Below are positions 25,598 through 34,310 of a stretch of 64,000 bases of DNA, piece by piece (the stretch's first letter is position 1; each line of letters opens with the position of its first letter). The position numbers were made by a program, and so were the translations under genes. The stretch is taken from assembly GCF_020510625.1 (NCBI RefSeq), contig NZ_CP075191.1, positions 2,332,001 to 2,396,000 of the forward strand. Direction: 5' to 3'. The stretch comes from Ferribacterium limneticum. GTDB lineage: Bacteria > Pseudomonadota > Gammaproteobacteria > Burkholderiales > Rhodocyclaceae. Under the pieces are notes generated by a model. That model did no database searches, had not been told where the DNA came from, and saw only the letters and a program-made list of their open reading frames with translations.

Positions 25598-28024
25598 ATG
25601 AAGCATTTCCGGATTGCCCACCGCCTGAGCCGCCGTCTGCGCATCCTCGCCCCTTCGCTCGTCAGGGAACAGGAGCGGTGCTACATCCTGGAAATCCTGT
25701 TGCGCAAGCATCCGGCGATCAAGGAGGTGCGCATCGTCGCCGACATCGGTTCGCTGGTCGTCGAATACGACCCCGCAGCCTTGCCGGAAGAGCGGCTGCT
25801 GGCGACGCTGGATGCCGTACTCGGCAACCTGATCGCCGCACCCAAGGCGGCGCCGGTCGTTGCCGCGCCGGTCGACGGCCCGGTGCAGGAATGTTCGCTG
25901 GCCATCGAAGGCATGAGCTGCGCGTCCTGCGCCCTGCTCATTGAAATGAAGCTCAAGCGCGACCCGCGCGTGCGCTACGCCTCGGTCAATTTTGCCGCCG
26001 AGACGGTGACGGTCAATGGCGTGATCGACCGCGATGGCGTGGCCAAGGTGGTCAGTGCGCTGGGCTATGCAACGCGGCCGATGGACACGCTGGCGCAGCG
26101 CCGGCTGATCGTCGAGCGCGAAAAGGAGCGCGTCGAGGAAGCCAAGAAGCGTTTCATCCAGGCAGCCATCCTGACCGTGCCGGTGATGATTTCCGGCATG
26201 GCCATGCATCGCTCGCCGGCGTTACGCGTTATGGAGTTCGCGCTGTCGTCGGCCATCCTGTTCGGCAGCAGCAACAGTATTTTTCGCAAGGCCTGGATGC
26301 TGACCAAGCAGGGCGAAGCCAACATGGACACCCTGATCGCCATCGGCGCCGGCGCCGCCTGGGCCTACAGCATTCCCGGCGTATTGCAGATGCATCACCA
26401 CGTCTATTTCGAGTCGGCGGCTGGCATCTGCACCTTCGTGCTGCTCGGCCGCTACATGGAAGAGCGAGCCAAGGGCAAGGCTGGCGAAGCGATTCGCAAG
26501 CTGATCGAACTGCAGCCGGAAACGGCGCTGCGCATCGAGGCCGACGGAACTGAATTTGAAGTGGCCATCGACGAGGTGCAGACCGGCGACCGCCTACGTG
26601 TGAGAGCTGGCGACAAGATTCCGACCGACGGCTGCTTGCTCGAAGGCGCTTCCTCGGTCGATGAAGCGATGATCACCGGCGAATCGCTGCCGGTGGCCAA
26701 GGCGCCCGGCGACAAGGTGATTGGCGGCTGCCTGAATGGCAATGGCAGTTTCGTCATGACGGTGACCGCCGTCGGCGGCGACACCGTGCTCTCCGGCATC
26801 GTCAAACTGGTCGACCAGGCGCAGGGCAGCAAGCTGCCGGTGCAGAAACTGGCCGACCGCATTTCGGCGCGCTTCGTGCCGGCCGTCGGCGGCATTGCCG
26901 CGCTGACCTTCGGCGGCTGGGCCATGGCCGGCGCCCCGGTGTCCGCAGCACTGGCGCATTCGGTCGCCGTGCTGCTGATCGCCTGCCCCTGCGCGCTTGG
27001 CCTCGCCACGCCGACGGCGATCATGGTCGGCACCGGCCAGGCCGCCAAGCGCGGCATCTACATCCGCAACGGCGAGGCACTCGAAACAGCGGCCAAGCTG
27101 ACCACCGTCGTCTTCGACAAGACCGGCACGATCACCGAAGGCAAGCCGGTAGTCACCGACACCTTCATCCTGCCCGGCATGGGTGAAGCGCGGCTGGCCA
27201 GCCTGATCGGTGCGGCCGAAGCCGGTTCTGAACACTTCCTGGCGCGAGCCTTGGCTGACTGGAGCAAACCGCGCCAGAAAGATGCGCTGGTTGCCGACTC
27301 CTTTGCCGCCCACCCGGGGCGTGGCGTTACGGCACAGGTTGACGGGCTGGACATCATCATCGGCAACGCCGCCCTGCTCGACGAAATGGGCGTCGCCTAT
27401 GCGCGACTTGCCGATGAGGCGCACCGCCTGGCCGAGCAAGGCAAGACACCCGTATTTGCTGCGGTCGACGGCCATACGGTCGCCATTTTCGCCATCGCCG
27501 ACCAGCCGCGCCAAGGCGCCCGGGAAGCCATCGCCCTGCTCCATCGCCTCGGCCTGAAAACCGTGATGGCGACCGGCGACCTGGAAGCCGTCGCCAGCCA
27601 CGTCGCCCGTGAAGTCGGCATCGACCATGTGCTGGCCCGCTGCACGCCGGCCGACAAGCTGGCGGCCATTCGCCAATTGCAGGAAGCCGGCGAAAAAGTC
27701 GGCATGATCGGCGACGGCATCAACGACGCGCCGGCACTGGCGGCATCCGACGTCGGTTTTGCCATCGGCGGCGGTGCCGACATTGCCGTCGAATCGGCCG
27801 ACATCACGCTGGTCGGCGGCGATATCGCCCGCGTTGCAGCCGGTATCGACCTGTCACGCCGGACCATGGCGATCATTCGCCAGAACCTGTTCTGGGCGCT
27901 CGGCTACAACGTGATCGCCATCCCGGTCGCCGCAGCCGGCCGACTCAACCCGATGATCGCGGCAGCCGCCATGGCGATGAGCTCAACCTCGGTCGTCGCC
28001 AACTCCCTGCGCCTGCAACGTTAA
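25598..28024 (+). CDS. Copper-translocating P1B-type ATPase
   Basis: An 808-residue metal pump. Residues 1-75 form a CxxC-free HMA-like domain. A canonical HMA domain follows with GMSCASC (C108, C111). The pump core has TGES, the transmembrane metal site CPC in IACPCALG near 463-465, the phosphorylated aspartate in DKTGT near 507 and the hinge GDGINDAP near 705. The CPC site and GMxCxxC motif indicate Cu(I). Because it is co-transcribed with SCO, TlpA and a CcoI-type metal-binding protein, it is more likely a biogenesis pump that loads periplasmic cuproproteins than a detoxification pump. It is the last gene before the Crp/Fnr regulator. Confidence 0.93.
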   Translation: MKHFRIAHRLSRRLRILAPSLVREQERCYILEILLRKHPAIKEVRIVADIGSLVVEYDPAALPEERLLATLDAVLGNLIAAPKAAPVVAAPVDGPVQECSLAIEGMSCASCALLIEMKLKRDPRVRYASVNFAAETVTVNGVIDRDGVAKVVSALGYATRPMDTLAQRRLIVEREKERVEEAKKRFIQAAILTVPVMISGMAMHRSPALRVMEFALSSAILFGSSNSIFRKAWMLTKQGEANMDTLIAIGAGAAWAYSIPGVLQMHHHVYFESAAGICTFVLLGRYMEERAKGKAGEAIRKLIELQPETALRIEADGTEFEVAIDEVQTGDRLRVRAGDKIPTDGCLLEGASSVDEAMITGESLPVAKAPGDKVIGGCLNGNGSFVMTVTAVGGDTVLSGIVKLVDQAQGSKLPVQKLADRISARFVPAVGGIAALTFGGWAMAGAPVSAALAHSVAVLLIACPCALGLATPTAIMVGTGQAAKRGIYIRNGEALETAAKLTTVVFDKTGTITEGKPVVTDTFILPGMGEARLASLIGAAEAGSEHFLARALADWSKPRQKDALVADSFAAHPGRGVTAQVDGLDIIIGNAALLDEMGVAYARLADEAHRLAEQGKTPVFAAVDGHTVAIFAIADQPRQGAREAIALLHRLGLKTVMATGDLEAVASHVAREVGIDHVLARCTPADKLAAIRQLQEAGEKVGMIGDGINDAPALAASDVGFAIGGGADIAVESADITLVGGDIARVAAGIDLSRRTMAIIRQNLFWALGYNVIAIPVAAAGRLNPMIAAAAMAMSSTSVVANSLRLQR

Positions 28025-28078
28025 ATACAGGTCGGGCAAGCCGTTCGCCCCCGGCGAATCAACATCCTTAAGTAACAA

Positions 28079-28831
28079 ATGGCCAACATCAATAAAACAC
28101 ACAAATGCTCTGGACGCAGCAATTGCTTCACCTGTTCACTACGCAGCACGATGGTCTGCGCCGATGTGAGCCTTGAAGATCTTCAAGCCTTCCACATCCC
28201 CATCAACGATTTCGTTTTTGACGCCGGCGCCACCATTTACAACATGAATGATCCGGCCAACGCCGTCTATTGCGTCCGCCACGGTGCCATCAAATTGATG
28301 CGCTACGACGCAAGTGGCAATCAGCGGATTGTCCGGCTCCTGAAAAAGAATGACGTCGTCGGCCTGGAGTCGGTTTTCTCAGGTGAGCAGCAACATACGG
28401 CGATGGCGCTGACCGAGGCACATTTGTGTCGCATCCCGATTGCACATTTCCGTGATTTCATAAACAACCACCCAGGCTTGCAGCTGCGGCTATTTGAAAA
28501 ATCACAAGAGGCGTTGCGCGATGCCGACAACTGGCTTTCCGAACTGGTCAGCAACACCGTGCCAGCCAAGGTCAGATTGGCCAGGCTCCTGTTGCAACTG
28601 CAGATTGGCGACAGCGACCGGGTGCATCGCCTCGGCCTGACCGACTTCGGCGGAATTCTGGGTATCACGCCGGAAACCGTGAGCCGTTTGCTGACTGAAC
28701 TCGGCGACAAGGAAGTCCTGATCAAAACGGGGCGCGGCCCGAACGGCAGGAACTATCAGGCAGACATTCCGGCATTGACCGCAATCGCGCGCGAAGGAAC
28801 CCGCGCCCGCGAGGCAGGGAAAAGCTATTAA
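28079..28831 (+). CDS. Crp/Fnr-family transcription regulator with N-terminal cysteines
   Basis: A 250-residue regulator. An N-terminal cysteine set C10, C16, C19 and C27 resembles, but does not copy, the Fe-S ligands of FNR (spacing C-x5-C-x2-C-x7-C). The cyclic-nucleotide-like beta-barrel spans about 45-150 and a long dimer helix about 155-180. A helix-turn-helix follows with the recognition helix ITPETVSRLLTEL, which keeps the Glu-x2-Ser-Arg of FNR but has Pro before the Glu. It follows the Cu ATPase by 54 bases and may be read from the same transcript. It is the natural candidate to bind the shared palindromes at 19952, 33498 and 34311. A strong terminator follows. Confidence 0.9.
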   Translation: MANINKTHKCSGRSNCFTCSLRSTMVCADVSLEDLQAFHIPINDFVFDAGATIYNMNDPANAVYCVRHGAIKLMRYDASGNQRIVRLLKKNDVVGLESVFSGEQQHTAMALTEAHLCRIPIAHFRDFINNHPGLQLRLFEKSQEALRDADNWLSELVSNTVPAKVRLARLLLQLQIGDSDRVHRLGLTDFGGILGITPETVSRLLTELGDKEVLIKTGRGPNGRNYQADIPALTAIAREGTRAREAGKSY

Positions 28832-28835
28832 GCTG

Positions 28836-28874
28836 AAATTAACCGGGGTTACGAATCGTTTCCCCGGTTAATTT
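28836..28874. terminator. Bidirectional terminator
   Basis: Perfect 13-bp arms AAATTAACCGGGG and CCCCGGTTAATTT around a 13-base loop, with T-rich flanks on both strands. It lies between the Crp/Fnr gene (ends 28831) and the convergent NosL-like gene (ends 28919), so it can end both transcripts. Confidence 0.88.
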
Positions 28875-28918
28875 CTTTGTGCTTACGCCAATAACTTCCG
28901 ATTACGGGTTACGGCAGC

Positions 28919-29500
28919 TCAAGCAGCCGGCTTGGCGTCCCGTTTACGCCGCAAGCGCTCCAGATCGTTGTCGTAGCGGCGAAGCAGGCTATTGGCCGTT
29001 TCTTGCATAGACGCACTGATCGCCGTTGCAAAGCTGCCAATTTCGCCGCCGTAAGTCAGTTTCGCCTGCAAAGCTGCTTCACGGCTGGCGAATGAAACCT
29101 TGCTGACCGGCGTCATCACGCCGCGCAGATCACTGCCGATCAGGTAAGTCGCGGACGAAACCTCAATCAACGGCTTGGGGTCAGCACTTGCCGCAAAGTC
29201 AGGAGCATAGATGGCCTGAAAGCCACGCCGCCGCTCACGCAGCATGCACTCGCCGACACAATGCACCGAGCAGGTACCCTGCACATGGCCGTCGGCGTAA
29301 TGCAGCAGATGCCGGGCGTAATGAAATTTGCGGCGATCCATGTTGCAGATGACACAACGCGGATATTTCTCCAGTTCGTTGTCGAGTGGCGCAGGATCGA
29401 CAGTCTCTGTGCGAACGTCCTTGCTTTCCTGCGCCGATCCATTGCCCGCCATGGCGAGCAGGATTAGGCCGCCGAGCAGATCTCTTCTTTTCATCCCCAT
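28919..29500 (-). CDS. NosL-family protein with exported cysteine domain
   Basis: A 193-residue protein starting MGMKRRDLLGG, a signal-like N-terminus with a twin-arginine pair; the inner ATG at 29494 is an equal alternative. The core resembles NosL copper-binding lipoproteins of nitrous oxide reductase biogenesis, with C49-x2-C52 (CVICNM) and further C77, C81 and C85, one more cysteine than usual. It is a paralogue of the gene at 34390 (shared EKYPxCxxC-M-D block, YAD, Cys-Ser-x-His-Cys and YLIGxDL). It is 45 bases downstream of the TonB receptor gene and is probably the last gene of the fecI-fecR-receptor operon, suggesting it accepts the metal that the receptor brings in. Confidence 0.82.
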   Translation of the reverse strand: MGMKRRDLLGGLILLAMAGNGSAQESKDVRTETVDPAPLDNELEKYPRCVICNMDRRKFHYARHLLHYADGHVQGTCSVHCVGECMLRERRRGFQAIYAPDFAASADPKPLIEVSSATYLIGSDLRGVMTPVSKVSFASREAALQAKLTYGGEIGSFATAISASMQETANSLLRRYDNDLERLRRKRDAKPAA

Positions 29501-29545
29501 CTCCGGTTAAAGCCCGGAGTCTCCTCCGGGCCAGGTGTCAGATCA

Positions 29546-31906
29546 TCAATAGCTGGCGCGAAGTGTCAGCACCACATTCCTCGGGTCGCCATAGGTGTTG
29601 TAGGTATTGGTTCCGCCAAGGCGGGTGTAGTACGTCGTGTCGAAAAGGTTGTTGATATCCAGGGTCAGGGCGTAATTCTTGTCGATCGTGTAGCCGATCT
29701 GTGCCTTGACGACGGTGTAGCCGTTTTGCTCCCGGGCGGCGACAGTCGCACTCGGGGCGCCGCTCGCTGACTGGGTCGCCCCGTTGATGCCCAGACCAAG
29801 GCTGAAACCGCTGAGCGGGCCTTCACCGAAACGGTACTTGCTCCACAACTTGTAGATCTCCTTGGGATACCAGAAGCTGACCGGCTGGCCCGTACTCGTC
29901 CCGTTGTTGAGCCACTTGGTGTTCAGGTTCGTGTAGCTGGCGGAAATATCCCAGCGCGCCAAGGGACTGCCGACCAACTCCAACTCCCAGCCCTTGCTTT
30001 CGAGTTCACCGGCCGAGATGTAGTAGCCTGGATTATTGGCATCAGACAGCGCCCGGTTGGTGTCGCGAATCTTGAATAGCGCTCCCGTGACGGCCAGTTT
30101 TCCCCCGAAGAAATCAATCTTGCTGCCAATTTCTGTCTGCTTGCCAACGCGTGGATCCAGCGTGCTTAGATCAACCCGTTGCTGGGTCTGCGGGACAAAA
30201 ATATCCGCATAGCTGCCGTAGAGCGTGATGTCCCGGGTTAAGTCGTAGACCAGACCGGCATAGGGCGTAAATTCACCGCTGGCCTTGCCGCCTTGTATCC
30301 AATCGGTCGGCGTCGGGTGCGGTGCAATATTGTGGGACTTGTAGCTGTAGTTGCTAAAACGACCGCCGACGGTTGCCTTGAGCGGATCGGCGATATTCAG
30401 GGTCAGCCGGCTGTAGATGCCACTCTGCTTCGTGACGTTCTGGCTACCGGCCTTGTAGATGACATCCGGTTCGGGTACCGCCGGGGGGTCGGACAACCTG
30501 ACATTGGCAACATTCAGGTAAGCACTGCCGGCAGAATTCGGGTTCGCTCCCCGCCCAGTGCTTTCAAAACGACTGTAGTTGGCACCAACCAGCAGCTCAT
30601 GCTTTCTGCCCAGCAAGTTGAAGGGACCAGCGGCATAGAGATCAACGCCATCGTTCTGGTAGTCATACTGGAACTCCCGGCGTGCGTAGTTGGCAATCGT
30701 CATGGTTGCCGGATTGACCCCTGTGGTGGGATAGCTGTCCTTGAAGAAGAAACTCTGGTCGCGCCGCTGGAGCTTGAAGGCGGCGATCCATTCGTTATCG
30801 AACTTGTGGTTCAGTTCGCCGCCAATATCAAGCGTATCCCACGCTGACCTGTTCCAATCCGGATAGGGATTGAACGATCTGGGCACCGACAGAAACGATC
30901 CATTTGTGTAGGAAGGCAGCCCTGAGAAACCGGTCGAATCATTCTTCTGGTACGCGAAGAAGACATTCGCCTTGGTCGCCGACGTGAAATCGAAATCCAG
31001 CGTGCCATAGGCCAGCCATTTTTGGTCATGAACCCGGTTGTAAACGTAGTCGCGGTCGATGTATGAGGCAACAGCCCGGCCACGCAGGGTTCCGCTCTCG
31101 TTGAGCGGGCCTGTCACGTCGCCTTCCAGCCGGTAGTTATTCCAGGTGCCGCCTGAAGCAACCATGGTGGCAGCAAAGACATCCTTGGGACGCTTCCTGA
31201 CAAAATTGACAGTACCTGAAAAGGAGCCGGAGCCCTGCAAAACGCCAGCGGGGCCGCGAAGGACTTCGACCCGCTCGTAGATCGGCAAGTCGAACTGTTG
31301 ATAACCGGATAGCGGCATCGAGGACGGAATACCGTCATGCTGCAACTCCAGCGCCCCACCCCGTGAATGGTACTGACCTTGGGTGATATCGTTTGAAATC
31401 GCCTGAACGCCGGCAACTTGCGACAGCGCATCCCAAGTGGTGACCATATTCTGGTCATCCATCTGGTCGCGGGTCAGCACCGATACAGAATTTGGAATTT
31501 CGCGCAACGTCTGCGGTGTCTTGCCGGCAACCGTGATTTTCGCAGCCTTGTAACCACGTTCGGCGGAGGCAGTGACTAAAACAGCAGGGAGCGTATTCAC
31601 CCCCTCCGCCGGCGGCCGCTTCTGGATCACGAAGCTCCCTTTGCCGGTGCTGCTGGCCATGAATCCGCTGCCCTCAAGCAGCTTCCGCAATGCCTCTTCC
31701 GGCGTCAGACTGCCTTGCAGCTTGCCGGCTTGCAGACCTTTCAGCTCGTCGGCATTGAACAGGATCTGGATGCCGCTTTGCGTCGCAAGCGTGGTCAGCG
31801 CCTTGGGCAGGCTTTGGGCGGCGATGTCGAAGGTTTTCGATTGCGCGAGCGCGCCGCAGGAATAGATGGCTGCGACAACTAAAGCAAGACGCAGTGGCTG
31901 GTGCAT
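29546..31906 (-). CDS. TonB-dependent receptor with STN signalling domain
   Basis: A 786-residue outer-membrane receptor. A signal peptide (about 1-21, ending ALAQ) is followed by an STN domain at about 25-95 (FDIAAQSLPKALTTLATQSG), the domain that talks to a FecR anti-sigma factor. The plug domain includes RGPAGVLQGSGSFSGTVNFV, and a 22-strand barrel ends in YGDPRNVVLTLRASY with a terminal aromatic. This layout is the siderophore type (FecA/FpvA-like). It lies behind fecI and fecR and ahead of a NosL-like gene. The ligand could be an iron siderophore, but the copper-chaperone neighbours make a copper chelate a fair alternative. Confidence 0.92.
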   Translation of the reverse strand: MHQPLRLALVVAAIYSCGALAQSKTFDIAAQSLPKALTTLATQSGIQILFNADELKGLQAGKLQGSLTPEEALRKLLEGSGFMASSTGKGSFVIQKRPPAEGVNTLPAVLVTASAERGYKAAKITVAGKTPQTLREIPNSVSVLTRDQMDDQNMVTTWDALSQVAGVQAISNDITQGQYHSRGGALELQHDGIPSSMPLSGYQQFDLPIYERVEVLRGPAGVLQGSGSFSGTVNFVRKRPKDVFAATMVASGGTWNNYRLEGDVTGPLNESGTLRGRAVASYIDRDYVYNRVHDQKWLAYGTLDFDFTSATKANVFFAYQKNDSTGFSGLPSYTNGSFLSVPRSFNPYPDWNRSAWDTLDIGGELNHKFDNEWIAAFKLQRRDQSFFFKDSYPTTGVNPATMTIANYARREFQYDYQNDGVDLYAAGPFNLLGRKHELLVGANYSRFESTGRGANPNSAGSAYLNVANVRLSDPPAVPEPDVIYKAGSQNVTKQSGIYSRLTLNIADPLKATVGGRFSNYSYKSHNIAPHPTPTDWIQGGKASGEFTPYAGLVYDLTRDITLYGSYADIFVPQTQQRVDLSTLDPRVGKQTEIGSKIDFFGGKLAVTGALFKIRDTNRALSDANNPGYYISAGELESKGWELELVGSPLARWDISASYTNLNTKWLNNGTSTGQPVSFWYPKEIYKLWSKYRFGEGPLSGFSLGLGINGATQSASGAPSATVAAREQNGYTVVKAQIGYTIDKNYALTLDINNLFDTTYYTRLGGTNTYNTYGDPRNVVLTLRASY

Positions 31907-32011
31907 TTGGGTTCCCCTTTTACGTTGTGTTTTTATCCGGCCTTACCGCCTGATAATTGTTAAGACGTAAAAAGGCGCCCTGCCCTGACATTCATTTTTG
32001 AAAATTTTTAT

Positions 32012-32929
32012 TCAGCGCCGCCTGAGCAAGGTTTCATCGCGATTTTCTTCGACCTTGAGCGGCAGAATGGCGACCAGGGACTTGAGCAGCCCGGAGCGGT
32101 CGCTGCGGTCGAAAACGCCGCTGACCCGGTAGTTGTCGAGCGAAGCGTCGGCCAGCCTGAGCGGGTGTTCGTGCTGGCGGTTGATCTCGCGAACGACCTC
32201 ACCCAACGAGACATTGTCAAATATCCAGCGATTGCTCCGCCAAGACGGGGCGACGTTGACCGACTGCGCCGGAGCGGCGGAAATCCGGCCATTCTGGTAA
32301 TCCGCCTGCTGGCCGCCGGTCAGCAGATATTTTTGTGCGCTGCTGCGCAGGCTGATTTCGACGGCACCTTCCTGCACCGAAACGCTGACCTTGCCCTGGT
32401 CTTCGCGCACATTGAAGGTCGTGCCAATGTCACGCATCGTGCCATCGCCGGCGACCACCTCAAACGGTCGCAGACCCGGCGCCACCTTGAACTGAGCCTG
32501 TCCGCGTTCAAGCACGATCCGTCTTTTCCACAGCGAATACTCAACCCGCAGCAAGGTGTCGGCATCCAATTCAAGCACCGAATTGTCGGCCAGGACAAGT
32601 TGCCGGACCTCGCCGATCTTTGTGACATTTTCCGCATCGACAGCAAACTGCCCATGAACAAGAAAAAGAGCAGCAAATGCGGCTACGGTGGTCGCCACTA
32701 CTGCCCGCCGTTTGTTTTTCCTGCGGGGACGTGGCAATCCATCAAGATCGCCCCATAGCTTCTGGAAGTTCGCGTACTCACGCTGATGCAGCGATGAGGC
32801 CTCGAGCCAGCGCTGAAAGTGTTGGCGCTCATGTGCGCTCACCTGCGGCTCGCGCATGCGGACAAACCACGTGGCCGCCTCTTCGGCCAGCGATTCAGTT
32901 GCGCTCTGGGCGTTCAGTCGATCATTCAT
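32012..32929 (-). CDS. fecR: FecR-type anti-sigma regulator
   Basis: A 305-residue inner-membrane signal relay. The DUF4880 N-terminal domain has EEAATWFVRMREP and FQRWLEASSLHQREYANF (about 15-60). One membrane helix follows (about 80-96), then the periplasmic FecR domain with GEVRQLVLADNSVLELDADT and FEVVAGDGTMRDIGTTF, and an STN-like C-terminus. The ATG at 32929 overlaps the fecI stop by four bases; longer upstream frames read into fecI and are rejected. It holds the sigma factor at 32926 inactive until the TonB receptor signals substrate. About 105 bases separate it from the receptor gene. Confidence 0.92.
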   Translation of the reverse strand: MNDRLNAQSATESLAEEAATWFVRMREPQVSAHERQHFQRWLEASSLHQREYANFQKLWGDLDGLPRPRRKNKRRAVVATTVAAFAALFLVHGQFAVDAENVTKIGEVRQLVLADNSVLELDADTLLRVEYSLWKRRIVLERGQAQFKVAPGLRPFEVVAGDGTMRDIGTTFNVREDQGKVSVSVQEGAVEISLRSSAQKYLLTGGQQADYQNGRISAAPAQSVNVAPSWRSNRWIFDNVSLGEVVREINRQHEHPLRLADASLDNYRVSGVFDRSDRSGLLKSLVAILPLKVEENRDETLLRRR

Positions 32930-33423
32930 GCCAGCGCGACGTTCAGGCGAAGGTGAACCAGTGCTCTGACCAAGTGCTTCTCGATGGCATTCACAGTAAC
33001 GGCATATTCCCTGGCCAGTTCGGCCTGCGGCAATCCGTCGAATTTGTGGCGGATAAAAATCTCCCGGCACTTGGGAGGCAAAGCCTCGATGGCACGCCGC
33101 AATTGATCCAGTTGCTGCCGGGCAATGGCGAAACGCTCAGGTTCAGGATAGTCGGAGACGAGCTCGGTGCAGTCGGCAATATCGACCGATTGCCACGGCT
33201 TTTGCGGGTTGGCCCGAATGTGGTCGATGGCAATGTTGCCGGCGATCCGGAACAAAAAAGCACGCGGGTTTTGAACGGGGGATTGCGGCTGGGACACCAT
33301 GTAACGGATAAACACCTCGTGCGCCAACTCGGCGGCGGCTTCGACACAGGAAAGTCGACGCGCCAGAAAGCGGCGGATTTCTCCGATATGTTCAATGTAG
33401 AGGCCGGTGATGGCGTTGGCCAT
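32926..33423 (-). CDS. fecI: FecI-type ECF sigma factor
   Basis: A 165-residue extracytoplasmic-function sigma factor. Region 2 includes LAHEVFIRYM and PRAFLFRIAGNIAIDHIR; region 4 includes LPPKCREIFIRHKFDGLPQAE and the helix-turn-helix VTVNAIEKHLVRAL. It would direct RNA polymerase to the receptor gene promoter. It is coupled to fecR. The promoter in front is unusual: a -10-like TAAAAT (33470-33475 on the minus strand) lies 22 bases from a 17-bp palindrome at 33498-33514 that is shared with two other operons, so fecI itself is probably controlled by a Crp/Fnr-type activator rather than only by Fur. Confidence 0.93.
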   Translation of the reverse strand: MANAITGLYIEHIGEIRRFLARRLSCVEAAAELAHEVFIRYMVSQPQSPVQNPRAFLFRIAGNIAIDHIRANPQKPWQSVDIADCTELVSDYPEPERFAIARQQLDQLRRAIEALPPKCREIFIRHKFDGLPQAELAREYAVTVNAIEKHLVRALVHLRLNVALA

Positions 33424-33497
33424 GAATTGCAGTCGTCAGCCGAAAAAGCGATGGGTAAGCGGTGGCCGCATTTTAGAGAGATATTTTCCATCGCCCC

Positions 33498-33514
33498 TGC
33501 GGCTAATTGCCGCA
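33498..33514. promoter_or_regulatory. Crp/Fnr-type palindrome between fecI and the SafE-like gene
   Basis: TGCGGCTAATTGCCGCA is a perfect 17-bp palindrome (6-bp arms around TAATT). On the minus strand a TAAAAT -10 element for fecI begins 22 bases beyond it, the same distance as at 34311. It may also act on the divergent gene at 33608, though no -10 lies at the matching distance there. Confidence 0.65.
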
Positions 33515-33607
33515 TTGAAAGCGCTCGTAAAATTGCACGAATGGCCACAAAGAGCGTATGTTTTGCCCTGCATTTGCCCAGCCAGACTCAATCTTCCGCC
33601 AAAAACC

Positions 33608-34309
33608 ATGGATCACACACAGCACCACGCCATCGCCGAATTCTCCTACTGGCTTGCCTTCATGACCGGACTGCTCGGCAGCGGCCATTGCCTGGGCATG
33701 TGCGGCGGGCTGGTTTCCGGATTTTTCATGAAACTCGGCGCCAAGGGCATCTGGCCGTATCTGGCCTACCACATGGCGCGGGTTGGCATTTATGGCGTCG
33801 TTGGCCTGATTGCTGCCGCCATTGGCGCGGTGCTCGTCTCCACCGGGGAATTCGGCCGTTTGCAGGGCTTGCTGCAGATCATCGCCGGCCTGATCGTCAT
33901 CCTGCTCGGCCTTGATCTGCTCGGCGTTTCGCCCTTTCGCAACCGCCTCGGCTTCGCGCCCATCGCCTGGCTGCGCAAACAGTTCACGCTGGCGGTGCAG
34001 AAAGGTCCGGTCGTTGGCGCGCTGATCGGCGGCGCGATCAACGGCCTGATGCCCTGCTCGATGACCATGGCGATGGCGGTCAAGGCAACGACGGCGCCAT
34101 CCGTGCTGGAAGGCGGTCTGCTGATGCTGGCCTTCGGTGCCGGCACCCTGCCCTCGATGCTCTCGGCCTCCTTCCTGTTCGGCAAGCTCGGCCCAAAACT
34201 GCGTGGCTGGCTACTCAAAGGCGCCGCGCTGTTCGTCATCGCGCTGGGCGTTTCGACGCTGTGGCAGGGTATTCGCTACTACACGGTGATGAACAATCTG
34301 CTGGGCTGA
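33608..34309 (+). CDS. SafE/UreH-like membrane protein
   Basis: A 233-residue protein with six membrane helices in two halves, starting MDHTQHHAIAEFSYW. The motif GSGHCLGMCGGL in the first helix and INGLMPCSMTMAM in the fourth place a His and several Cys in the membrane, typical of the TauE/SafE (UreH-like) family. Relatives of this subgroup occur beside copper oxidase and cytochrome biogenesis genes and are thought to move metal or thiol compounds. ATG 33608 is chosen over an upstream start because the family sequence begins there. It precedes two NosL genes and diverges from fecI. Confidence 0.85.
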   Translation: MDHTQHHAIAEFSYWLAFMTGLLGSGHCLGMCGGLVSGFFMKLGAKGIWPYLAYHMARVGIYGVVGLIAAAIGAVLVSTGEFGRLQGLLQIIAGLIVILLGLDLLGVSPFRNRLGFAPIAWLRKQFTLAVQKGPVVGALIGGAINGLMPCSMTMAMAVKATTAPSVLEGGLLMLAFGAGTLPSMLSASFLFGKLGPKLRGWLLKGAALFVIALGVSTLWQGIRYYTVMNNLLG

Positions 34310-34310
34310 G

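Noticed and set aside
28044..28058. Palindrome TTCGCC-CCC-GGCGAA upstream of the Crp/Fnr gene as an auto-regulatory site
   Set aside because: Its arms do not match the TGCGRC/GYCGCA motif and it has no -10 at the shared distance. It may only be a weak hairpin after the ATPase gene.
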